From assembly GCA_010093605.1 (NCBI GenBank), contig MU004196.1, positions 1,193,454 to 1,257,453 on the forward strand: a stretch of 64,000 nucleotides of DNA. Direction: 5' to 3'. The stretch comes from Lophium mytilinum (taxonomy: Eukaryota; Ascomycota; Dothideomycetes; Mytilinidiales; Mytilinidiaceae). The notes under the pieces were generated by a model. It was not told the DNA's origin and did not search any database. It was given only the letters and a program-made list of their open reading frames with translations. Shown here in pieces: positions 45,801 to 54,535 of this stretch. The translations under genes and the position numbers were made by a program. The stretch's first letter is position 1, and each line of letters begins with the position of its first letter.

Positions 45801-46313
45801 GGGCCAGACGACGATAGATCCCTAGGCAGGCCTATAAAATAGTACTGTACTAGTGATCTGGTAAGGTAGGTTGTTTCTGTGATAGAGGTTAAATGTCAGA
45901 AGGAGTTTTGTTTACTGACTTCTGATACAGTAGGCTCGAGTTATATTTGAATTTTACCGTCCTTAAACAGTTCCAGGAATAGCTTAGAGACCGAGGAGAA
46001 TCGTAGAGAGGAGGTGTTTACGGATATTCGATAGATAACGAGCTGATAGATTTAAAGTATGCTGAGCGGTAACCGCAATATGAAGACAAAGCCATTGTCT
46101 CTTAACGGCCATAAAAACGTCGGTAAAACTTCAGCTATGGATGTAGAAAGCTTCACAAGGTCTTTTTCGACCAACGAAGTCCTTTGTTTATGCTGAGACA
46201 CCCTTGAACAAAGAGATCTTCCTTATGCTTGATAAAGCTCCCCAACCTCATATACTTAGTCTGCAGCATATTCTACACAGATTTGATTTGCTCAATTTGA
46301 TACACTGAAAATC

Positions 46314-47453
46314 ATGTCGACTCTCGGTTCGAGATGCAGTGAAGTCGTCAAGCAAGGTCTCGAGTCACTTAGAAGCCTTTTTGCAGAAGAAGATGCTCTC
46401 CCCGTCGCGCAACACGACGCCCATCCGCGAAGTGAAACCTCTAGCCCGATAGAGACCATCTCTTCGCCACAAGCAGCGCAAGAGCAAGATACTCCGCAGT
46501 CAAGTCCAAAGCTTTCAGTACCTCACAACGGGAGATGGATCTTTGCTGTAGAAGAAGAAACCGATTACACATTCGGACCCGCGCGGATGATCGAGGCATT
46601 TGATCACGGCCACTCTTGCGCCGCCATGCTTCTATCATTCGGGCTCTCACAAAAAATAAAAGCGGCCCTGAATGATCGCCGATCATTGCAAGATTGGCAT
46701 ATCCAAGTCCAGCTACAACGAGAGCATATCGCGGCTCGCGATGGCGAACTGAACGCGAGCTTCTTCCGACAAGACATTCAACTTGAAAAGCTGGAGATCG
46801 CGGCTCGGAAGATGGGCGACGACGTTTCAGCTGAACTCCAACAGAAGATGAAAGAGCTTCAGGCTTCAAGGAGAGATATTACAGTGCAGCGAGCTAAGCT
46901 GGAGGAGGAGGAGAAGCGAATAGACGACCGTTGGCAAATGGCCCTCTCTCAACAACGAGTGCTTCGTGAAGAGGTAGACGTCATACTCGAAGACGTTTTC
47001 GTGAACTGTCAGCTACTGCAAGAGCCCCAGGATCCTTCATTTGGGCAGCACAATGCATATCCGCCAGTTGCACGGCGATCATGCGTCCAAGGTGACGATG
47101 ACAGTGATTACTTGGCTCCGGGGGACATCACCTATCCAGAAGATACCGGAAAAGCAGTTCTCTATCCAGAGAATACTAGAGAGGCAGCTCGCTATCCAGA
47201 GAATACTAGAGAGACCGAAGATAGTCCAACTGCACACCTGGAGCGCGACGGCGCTAACCCGTCTCGCAAGCGGATACACGATTGGCTGGATAACTCTGGT
47301 GGCGAAAGCATAAGTCCGCCTCCACCATCGGAGCCTGAGATGGATCATTGGTCGGTTGATTCAGACAAGCGGTTTGAAAGTGTAAGTGTGCTTGCTGAAG
47401 AGCCTCTTAGAAAGAAAATCGACTGGTGGAGACAGAAGACTCGTCAAGACTAG
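46314..47453 (+). CDS. Family B, copy 1: coiled-coil protein, shortened middle
   Basis: Single exon, 379 aa. Shared family marks: acidic start to DYTFGPARM, then LSFGLSQKI, a long charged coiled coil (about 120-220) closing with REEVDVILEDVFVNCQLL, and the C-terminal block EPEMDHWSVDSDKRFESVSV then RKKIDWWRQKT. It lacks the 100-residue middle block of copies 2 and 3 (NLEH...RAQR...NRP...EHDLLHLQ); in its place is a short tandem peptide repeat of the YPENTRE type. No signal peptide or membrane segment. Function unknown. Confidence 0.78.
   Translation: MSTLGSRCSEVVKQGLESLRSLFAEEDALPVAQHDAHPRSETSSPIETISSPQAAQEQDTPQSSPKLSVPHNGRWIFAVEEETDYTFGPARMIEAFDHGHSCAAMLLSFGLSQKIKAALNDRRSLQDWHIQVQLQREHIAARDGELNASFFRQDIQLEKLEIAARKMGDDVSAELQQKMKELQASRRDITVQRAKLEEEEKRIDDRWQMALSQQRVLREEVDVILEDVFVNCQLLQEPQDPSFGQHNAYPPVARRSCVQGDDDSDYLAPGDITYPEDTGKAVLYPENTREAARYPENTRETEDSPTAHLERDGANPSRKRIHDWLDNSGGESISPPPPSEPEMDHWSVDSDKRFESVSVLAEEPLRKKIDWWRQKTRQD
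47131..47218 (+). repeat. 30-bp minisatellite inside family-B gene 1 (three copies)
   Basis: TATCCAGA(A/G)(A/G)ATAC begins at 47133, 47163 and 47193, an exact 30-bp period. The encoded 10-residue unit is YPE(D/N)T(G/R)(K/E)A plus two. Period divisible by 3 keeps the gene open. Confidence 0.9.
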
Positions 47454-48194
47454 GTAATCGGAATTGACCAAAGTCGTTTCTCTCCTTTCTCTTGACGGTC
47501 TTTCTTCACATGTGTTCGACGTGATCTTTGCATTGAAGCGTACAAGTTAGTCCTGAATACAAAAGTTCACCAACCTTCTATTCTGACACATTACCAGTTC
47601 CAAATGCTCGTGATTTTGTCGTGACTTGCCAAATTGCCAGTGCTCTTTCGATTCCGAACACAGAACTTGAGATGGATATCTCTCTGAAAAGGGAAGTCCA
47701 TGGATATCAAGTCTAATCCAGACCCAATGTCCACCTCTGGATTCCGTCAATCCACTCTTTAGGCTCTTTGAATCTTTCCCTCGCTAGTCTGTGAAAGTAT
47801 AGTCGGTTAGTAGTGAAGGGTGTACGTTAAAATTAGAGCCGCGTTCTTGGTTTACTGTCTTACTTTTCAAGATGAAGTGTTGTGCCTAGGACCAACAGCT
47901 TCGGTGGCAAATGCGCCGACCCCGCTCTACCCTAGGAACGACCTGACCTGAGCAGCTAGCTTCATAACCCTATGTACCACCACCTTTCGCAATTGACGTC
48001 AACACCCACGGCAAGATTGCTGTCGGCGTGGGATGATGCGCACTGCCCGCTTCCGGCCGCGGACCGCTTCATCTGACAACGCCCAGTAGTTGAACTATTT
48101 GAATCCCCGATTACATCTCGACGACACCAATCCAAACCCGCTTGAAATTCAATAGCTGTGAAATCGATCTTCACAACTAAAAAAGGGTACCAAA
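47454..48194. other. Intergenic, nothing recognised
   Basis: 740 bp between family-B copy 1 and the GST gene; no supported coding signal. Confidence 0.4.
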
Positions 48195-49077
48195 ATGTCG
48201 CAGATCATTTTATTCGACCTACCCTCCAAAGATCGCTGTGCCTGCTGGTCTTACAACCCTTGGAAAAGTATATCTCGTGATTTCCTTTCTCATACAAAGT
48301 ATCAGACTAACACCAATTTCTAGCTCGACTCACTCTCAATTTCAAGGGTGTAGACTATACGACGGAATGGCTCGAGTATCCCGACATAGCAGCTAGGCTG
48401 AAGTCTTTGTCAGTGTACTATTTCTCTCATCAAAAGCTATTGCGTCTAACACGTTATGTCCAGCGACATCCCTCCAAACAAGAAAGGAGCAGAGTACACT
48501 ATCCCTGCAGTGCGTCTCGCAGATGGAACCTATCTGATGGACTCCTTCCCGATCGCGGAAGCTCTCGAGAAGGCCTACCCAGCCCCGTCCCTACATCTTG
48601 ACTGGGAGAAATTGCCAGAGGTGATCGAGAAAATAAACCAACTCTCGGAAGCCACCACGCCGTGGTGGAAGGCGAAGGTTCCACGCAATCTCCTCTTGCC
48701 ACGGTCAGCAGAGTACTTTTCTCGGACGAGGGGGCAGAGGTACAATATGCCTCTGGAACAGCTCGAGAAGGAGCTTGCCACCGAGGAGAAGTGGGTGGAG
48801 GTGAAGCCGATTTCTGGAGATTTGTGTGCTCTTTTGAAGGCGAGTGGAGGCCCTTACTATAAAGGAACTACTCGTAAGTTTCAAACTTTATGATCCAAAG
48901 CGGCATGGAGGCTTATGTAGAGATTTAGCATCTTATGCGGATTTTGTGACGGTGGGATTTCTGCAGTGCGTGAAGAGAGCTGATGAGAGTGTTTTTGAGA
49001 AGCTTGTGGGTCTGGAACAAGAGCTGAAAAAGCTTTATGATGCGTGCGGAAAGTGGTTAGAGAGGGATGACCATTAA
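48195..49077 (+). CDS. Glutathione S-transferase-like protein
   Basis: Four exons: 48195-48267, 48324-48408, 48464-48873, 48929-49077 (238 aa). Every junction is phase-consistent (WK-TRLTLNFKG, KS-FDIPPNKKG, TT-PSYADFVTVGF). The thioredoxin-like N-domain has IILFDLPSKDRCACWSYNPW, GAEYTIPAVRLADGTYLMDS (cis-Pro and the ES/DS glutathione contact). The helical C-domain has the N-capping-like PSYADFVTVGFLQ. It resembles fungal GSTs of the UstS type with a C-A-C-W active-site region. It sits between two A/B cassettes and is not itself duplicated here. Confidence 0.85.
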
Positions 49078-49406
49078 GAACAACAGGAAACGGTAGGAAG
49101 ACTAGATTCATCGAACTCTGAGGTCATGATGTTTGTGAGCCTTGCGTACTTTGCAAGGGAGATCATCGTTTATCTAGCATTCTGAACACGAAGTATCAGT
49201 TTCATTTTCAAACGCGCCTAGTCATAGCCCTTGGCTCCTTGTCACTTTCTGCCTCTAATGGTCTCGAAATTTTGCAACCGTGCTATCATTCTATGTTCTA
49301 TCAGTATGGTAGTTCTGTGATATCATTCTTGAAATAGAAAGTCTACACAAACGCACTCAACCTTACTTTTTCGTTACCTTCGTCCATTCATCGCTAATTA
49401 TGTCAT
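49078..49406. other. Intergenic between convergent GST and family-A copy 2
   Basis: 329 bp, nothing recognised. Confidence 0.4.
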
Positions 49407-50198
49407 CTAGTCAAGAGATTCTTCGATAGCCTTCTCCATAAGATTCTTGAAGGTCTCTGCCAACAGCTCACAGCTCTCCACAGTAAGCTGACCTGAGATA
49501 TCATTGACCTTACTATAGCTTACCGCAACGAGCGCCATGAGATGGACATTGCTCGTACTTTTTAGCGTAAAATTGTTCCACGCGTAACGCACTTCCAGCG
49601 GCTCATACGGCGTTTGATTATCGCCGCCGCCCGATGCGTCGTTCTGCATCTTCATCGCCATGTAGTTAGCGCGTACGTCAGCAGGCTTGTGCCCAATTCC
49701 ACGGCCAGAGTGGCTGTAAAGAGGTAAGGCCAGCAAATGGTCCGGAAATTTCGCGATTACAATCATGTATCGATTCTTCGTAGATGCAGGACCTATGGTG
49801 GACTCTGTACGAGCTGAGTGGCCGACAGGAATGGTTGGGTCACCGAGAGGCTCGAAATGTGGTGCGTTTATGATATCCCCAGTCGTGCTTTTGGCATAGC
49901 TCACGATGACAGGGCCGGTGGAGCGCCCAAATCCTGTGTTGCGTGATGTGGTAGAAGCGTTAGAGCCTAATGTCATCCTCTGCATTCCGGTGCTGATGTT
50001 CGAAGGGTTGGCGGTGGTCCTCCATTGTCCGCCCATTGGATTATTGCTGACATGTGATGCGTTAGAAGCAGCGTAGGGAGCGCGTCTAGCATTGCTTGCA
50101 GCACTTACTTGGGATGTATTCCAGTTTGAACGAGCAGCCCCTGCTTGACTTGATCGCCAGACGCCGCCATTGGCAGTGGGAGCATTTTTTAAAACCAT
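49407..50198 (-). CDS. Family A, copy 2: DUF6590-like domain protein
   Basis: Single exon, 263 aa. The N-terminal third is Asn/Ser/Ala-rich and disordered with the SQVSAAS motif. The domain follows: INAPHFEPLGDPTIPVG, ARTESTIGPASTKNRYMIVI, FPDHLLALPLYSHSGRGIG, ADVRANYMAMK, QTPYEPLEVRYAW, NVHLMALVAVSYSK, SGQLTVESCELLAETFKNLM. SQVS is encoded by CCCAAGTAAGT, a consensus 5' splice site, and a CTAAC...CAG acceptor lies 62 nt on. Splicing there would fit only a start at a second ATG in another frame; I kept the unspliced frame because it aligns with copy 4. Head-to-head with family B copy 2. Confidence 0.75.
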   Translation of the reverse strand: MVLKNAPTANGGVWRSSQAGAARSNWNTSQVSAASNARRAPYAASNASHVSNNPMGGQWRTTANPSNISTGMQRMTLGSNASTTSRNTGFGRSTGPVIVSYAKSTTGDIINAPHFEPLGDPTIPVGHSARTESTIGPASTKNRYMIVIAKFPDHLLALPLYSHSGRGIGHKPADVRANYMAMKMQNDASGGGDNQTPYEPLEVRYAWNNFTLKSTSNVHLMALVAVSYSKVNDISGQLTVESCELLAETFKNLMEKAIEESLD

Positions 50199-50687
50199 TC
50201 TGAGTTTGATCGCGCGGATGGTGTGACTGACGGTAGGAATTTGGTGTATCTTGACTGTAGCCAGATCGCGAGGCTACCTTGTAACTCGAGATTTGATGAT
50301 GTTAACCTTTTGAGTGATTTGAAGAAATACCTGCAAAGGTGATGACGAAATACCAAAAGGCGAGTAAGAATGGTTGGTAGATCGAAAGGACCTTGATGAG
50401 AGTGAGCATATCAATCATCTTTAAGGTCGAACGGGACCGGAACAATAACATTGTATTATTTCCTGCGAGGGTTAAAGTGGGAAGGATGAACAAGACTTTG
50501 TATAGGTGATGTCGAATTTTCTGATCATTCTTTGTTCGATTACGCATCGTTGACAAACAAAGCTACGTTGCTGAAGCCGAGAAAAGAGAATAAAGACTCG
50601 CAGGCCCTCATCGACCACAAAATAAAATTGCTGTCCCTCAGAGAACCTACTTACTTGAAACCACAGAATTAGGTTGAAAATTGCGCC
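50199..50687. promoter_or_regulatory. Shared divergent promoter, A/B cassette 2
   Basis: 489 bp between the starts of family-A copy 2 and family-B copy 2. By eye it has no clear similarity to the matching spacer of cassette 3 (54144-54535), so the cassettes are old or their promoters diverged quickly. Confidence 0.6.
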
Positions 50688-52049
50688 ATGGCTGTCACCG
50701 ACTTCGTTAAGCAAACATTGCAATTTGTTGCGGGCAGATATCATGCCCTCACGCGCATGGCAGACGAGTCGACCACATCGCTGGCAATAAGAGCGGAAGA
50801 AGACGCGATTCCTGAGGAGACTGCTCCACTGACGGTAGAAGAGGCCATGTTTCCACCAGCTGTTGGTTGCTTTTTTGGGGAAGAGGAGGAGAACGACTAC
50901 ACTTCTGGCCCTGCAAAGATGGTAGTAGTGAACGATGGGGCTAACGCGTCTGCTGCTCTCCTTCTTTCATACGATCTTTCAAAGAAGATCCAAGACGCTG
51001 TAATGGGCGATCGCGTACTCCAAGAGCTAGGGCTTCAAATCGATCAACAACGCAGCAATATCAATGCTCGCGAACAGGATCTACGCTACACTATTCTACG
51101 AATTGATCGTAAAATCGAGAGGCTCGAACTCAAGTTCAAGAAAGCTAGTAAGCTCACAGATGAACAGGTTCGCGAAACGGAGGAGCATAGAGCGGCCATC
51201 AGCGACCTAGAAAAGCAACGGGCAGACCTCGAGCTAGAAGATCATGATCTTCGGGAACGTTGGGAAGCAGCTCAGCAACGACAGCAGATGCTTCAAAGAG
51301 AAGTGAACGTCATCATGGAAGACGTCTTTGTCAAATGCCAACTTTTGCCACCACAAGAGTCATTCGATGGCTCTCAGATGGAGCCATTCGATGGCGAGGG
51401 TTCAGATCAGTTTCCTGATGCCCCGGAAGGACTCGAATTCGAGAACCACCTTGGCGAAATTCCTCAGGCCCAGAATGTGACGGATGACTATCAAGATGTC
51501 GCTATGCAGGCGAGCACAAATCTGGAGCACCGCAAAGGTGATTTGATCCGGGCCCAGCGGAGTTTCGACACTTACCAAACCGGGTATGATGCTTCCCTTC
51601 AACAATATCTCTCCACTCAAATTAACCGCCCAATCATTGACTCACAAACAGAACATGATCTACTCCATCTACAACGTGGGCGCACCCTTACGCGGCGCCT
51701 AATTGATGCCGAAGAGGCTCTCGAGGCCGCGGAGATAGCTGCCAAAGCCGCGAGATGCCCTACCAATTACTTCCAAGAGTCTCATTTCGGGGACGGCACT
51801 GATGATGGGTATCGCGAGAGTCAAGAGGCCGCAATAGCTGCCCAGGTTGACCGTAAGAAAATCGAGGCGTGGCTGGCGAAGGAACCCGCAAACGGAGATA
51901 TGAGGAGGCCGAGTGAGGCTAAAACGGAGCCGGAGGTTGATGAGTGGAGCGTGGATGAGGAGAAGCCGTTTGATAGTGTAAGTGTCCTGGCGGAGGGGTC
52001 GCGGAGGAAGAAGATTGATAAGTGGCGGCGCCGGACCGGTGCATATTGA
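50688..52049 (+). CDS. Family B, copy 2: coiled-coil protein
   Basis: Single exon, 453 aa. Order of blocks: EENDYTSGPAKMVVV; SYDLSKKIQDAVMGDRVLQ; coiled coil about 110-225; REVNVIMEDVFVKCQLLPP; NLEHRKGDLIRAQRSFDTYQ, QYLSTQINRP, EHDLLHLQRGRTLTRRLIDA; FQESHFGDGTDDGYRESQE; VDRKKIEAWL; C-terminal EPEVDEWSVDEEKPFDSVSV with RRKKIDKWRRRTG. It is an acidic, soluble, helical protein with no membrane segment or recognised enzyme motif. The terminal 36 residues are the most conserved part of the family, so probably a binding module. Confidence 0.8.
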   Translation: MAVTDFVKQTLQFVAGRYHALTRMADESTTSLAIRAEEDAIPEETAPLTVEEAMFPPAVGCFFGEEEENDYTSGPAKMVVVNDGANASAALLLSYDLSKKIQDAVMGDRVLQELGLQIDQQRSNINAREQDLRYTILRIDRKIERLELKFKKASKLTDEQVRETEEHRAAISDLEKQRADLELEDHDLRERWEAAQQRQQMLQREVNVIMEDVFVKCQLLPPQESFDGSQMEPFDGEGSDQFPDAPEGLEFENHLGEIPQAQNVTDDYQDVAMQASTNLEHRKGDLIRAQRSFDTYQTGYDASLQQYLSTQINRPIIDSQTEHDLLHLQRGRTLTRRLIDAEEALEAAEIAAKAARCPTNYFQESHFGDGTDDGYRESQEAAIAAQVDRKKIEAWLAKEPANGDMRRPSEAKTEPEVDEWSVDEEKPFDSVSVLAEGSRRKKIDKWRRRTGAY

Positions 52050-52796
52050 CTTTTTTCTTCTAGCTCTTCTTTGCTTTGCAATCAAGCGAGCATTCTCGCC
52101 ACTTTATAGAGAGCCTGTTTTCATAGCTTGACAGAATTTCATTACCGCAGTACCATTATCAGACTTTTCCTGCCTGTTGAGCTTAAAGAAGAAGGTTTAA
52201 ATCTAAACCTAAGACCCCCTTGAGTATTCGTTGAAGAAGTAGTCAGCAATTCTTACATATTAAACAAAACTTCTCCCCGAGTCCTAGTGCGAATTCAGAT
52301 CCGCCCTCAAACGCTTATTATTCTTTGTGAAATGACTGATCCGTTAGTGACACCTTGAAAGCCCTTTACTCAAGAAAATATCGTATCTATGAAGAAGCAA
52401 CCTATTACGTTAATGCTGGACAGGGAATTTACTAGGTACGGCTTCAAGTGATGGCGCAATCTGCCCTTCATAATGCAATTCTAGGCGCTCTTCCGATGAG
52501 GGATGCTAAACTGTGTGTTACCGAACTTCTAGACCATTGGCTGAGCTTCGTAGCAGAATTTATCGTCACGTATCAAGTTCATTTGGAGCGAGAGAGTATG
52601 GGGGAGGGATTGCATTGTACTTACTAACATTGTGTCATTGGGGTTTGTCACCTTGTCAAGTCTTCAATAGAGTTGCTGGATAGATGACCACGTTGGCGGC
52701 CATCCGAGAAAACCATCGGGAAAGCGCATGCACTGCGATCTCGATCATTCTTTAGTCTTTCTAGTTGCTGGCTCGATATCATCCCGGCTAGAAGAC
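52050..52796. other. Intergenic between convergent family-B copy 2 and family-A copy 3
   Basis: 747 bp, nothing recognised beyond short frames. Confidence 0.4.
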
Positions 52797-53288
52797 TTAT
52801 TTAGCAGATTTCGCAATGAGATCCTGAAGGGTCTTTAGCATAGCTTTACGACTCTGGACAGTGAGCTTACCAGCCACACAATTCGCCTTCCCGTAGCTGA
52901 TCACACACGGCGCCATCAGGTGCACATTATATGTGCTCCTGAACGGTCCATATCTGATGTCTAGCGGTGGGTATGGAGTGTGATTATCACACTCCTCTAT
53001 TGGGGCTGTGTCGAGCTTCAGTGACATGAGCTCTGAATGCACCTCTTCAGGCTTATGCCCGATACCGCGACCGCTGTGAGTGTAGAGAGGGATAACGATC
53101 ATGTGTTGCAGTAGCTTGATAAGCACAATCAGATACCGCATTTTCGTTGATACTGCTCCGACGGTGCTCTCAGAACGGGCGGCACTGCCGAGGGGAACGC
53201 TCATATCGGCGAGGGGCGCGACGTGAGGTACGTTGATGATTGTTAGTAGCTGTACAGGGCATACGTAACCAGACCTACCCTTGCTCAT
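52797..53288 (-). CDS. Family A, copy 3: short DUF6590-like protein without the disordered start
   Basis: 163 aa covering only the domain: VPHVAPLADMSVPLG, ARSESTVGAVSTKMRYLIVL, LQHMIVIPLYTHSGRGIGHK, EEVHSELMSLK, HTPYPPLDIRYG, NVHLMAPCVISYGK, AGKLTVQSRKAMLKTLQDL. Its ATG follows the stop of copy 4 by only 3 nt on the same strand, so it may lack its own promoter. It may be a decaying tandem duplicate, or the second half of a double-domain gene joined by an intron I could not define (a TGTACAG acceptor lies within its first codons). Confidence 0.6.
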   Translation of the reverse strand: MSKGRSGYVCPVQLLTIINVPHVAPLADMSVPLGSAARSESTVGAVSTKMRYLIVLIKLLQHMIVIPLYTHSGRGIGHKPEEVHSELMSLKLDTAPIEECDNHTPYPPLDIRYGPFRSTYNVHLMAPCVISYGKANCVAGKLTVQSRKAMLKTLQDLIAKSAK

Positions 53289-53291
53289 GCT

Positions 53292-54143
53292 TCAAGCATC
53301 CTCAAGCCCCCTTGTCATAAGCTGCTTGAACGTCTGAGTAATCCCGACAATGCTCCGCGCCCCAATCTGTCCAACCACTGCTTTCACACTCTTGTAGTTG
53401 ATGACCACCGGCGCTATCACGTGGGCGTTAGTTGAATCCTTCAGTCTAAACTTGGAGGAGTCCGCGTATCTCACCTCCAGCGCTGGATGTGGCGTCTCGT
53501 TAGTATGATCCTCTTCTTTGACGTCATGTGCCCTCAATGCCATATACTCTGCCCTAATATGTGCTGGCTTGAACCCGATACCGCGTCCAGTGTGTGAGAA
53601 GAGCGGACATGCGATCATGTGTTGAGGAAATTTAGCTAGCACAATCATGTAGCGGTACTTTGTGGAGAGAGGACCAATCGTACTTTCAGTTCGACTTGGA
53701 TCGCCAACGGGCACGTTAGGGTCGGCTAAGGATGCGGCGTGTGGTGCGCAGACGATGTCTCCGCGTTCGACGTCGTTGTATGTGAGAGGGACAAGAGCGC
53801 CGGGCAGGCTAATGTTGCCGGAGGTTGAGAAAGCTGAGGCGCGGGAATTAGTGCTCAGTTGTGACTGGCCAGTGCCAGAGGCATTGGCCCTCCATTGAGG
53901 GGTGCTTTGGCCAGGAGCATTAGAAGGTATGTTTTGGGGACCGGCAGTTGTCCGCCATGCTCCGTTCGGCCTCGATGCGTTTGTGCTCGCAGCAGTAGTG
54001 CCTGCGCGAGGCATTTGGTTGCCGTATATCGATTGTCGCGAGCTGGAGGCTGCGCTTACCTGGGAATTGGCGTAGAGATTTGAACCGGCTCTCGAGGCTG
54101 GTCCTAGAGCGTGACCGGCTGGCAAGTTGGCTCCCCTCGGCAT
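53292..54143 (-). CDS. Family A, copy 4: DUF6590-like domain protein
   Basis: Single exon, 283 aa. A Ser/Ala/Asn-rich disordered start (with NSQVSAASSSR) precedes the domain: VCAPHAASLADPNVPVG, SRTESTIGPLSTKYRYMIVL, FPQHMIACPLFSHTGRGIG, AHIRAEYMALR, NETPHPALEVRYAD, NAHVIAPVVINYK, GQIGARSIVGITQTFKQLM. It is head-to-head with family-B copy 3 (393 bp between starts) and tail-to-head with copy 3 of its own family. Soluble; role unknown. Confidence 0.75.
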   Translation of the reverse strand: MPRGANLPAGHALGPASRAGSNLYANSQVSAASSSRQSIYGNQMPRAGTTAASTNASRPNGAWRTTAGPQNIPSNAPGQSTPQWRANASGTGQSQLSTNSRASAFSTSGNISLPGALVPLTYNDVERGDIVCAPHAASLADPNVPVGDPSRTESTIGPLSTKYRYMIVLAKFPQHMIACPLFSHTGRGIGFKPAHIRAEYMALRAHDVKEEDHTNETPHPALEVRYADSSKFRLKDSTNAHVIAPVVINYKSVKAVVGQIGARSIVGITQTFKQLMTRGLEDA

Positions 54144-54535
54144 CGTGCTTGATCAGAAATTTGATTGAATATCTTTGGTGGAAGGATATGCTGAATGGTA
54201 TGGTCCGATACAAGTTTGGATGAAGCAATTGCAGCGATATTCTGATATCTGGGGGCAGTGTTTCTGAGGGTAACATGAAAAGCTCGTCTGTAATAAGAAG
54301 AACGGAAACAAGCATTGTAAGGCCTACCAAGAAAGAAGAGAAAACAATGTTGCAACACGTCAGAGATCAAATTAATCAATGTTCTTTCAAAAAGGGTATT
54401 AACTTCTTTGTTGATGCTGACACTTCCTCCATAAAGAACGTTGTGTAGAACACATCAATGATGATAAGCCCGCGATTCTTCAATAAATGTCCGAACTAAC
54501 AGTCCTCTCTCTGCAAACTCCACTTACACACGAAC
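54144..54535. promoter_or_regulatory. Shared divergent promoter, A/B cassette 3
   Basis: 392 bp between family-A copy 4 and family-B copy 3. AT-rich, no recognised operator. Confidence 0.6.
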
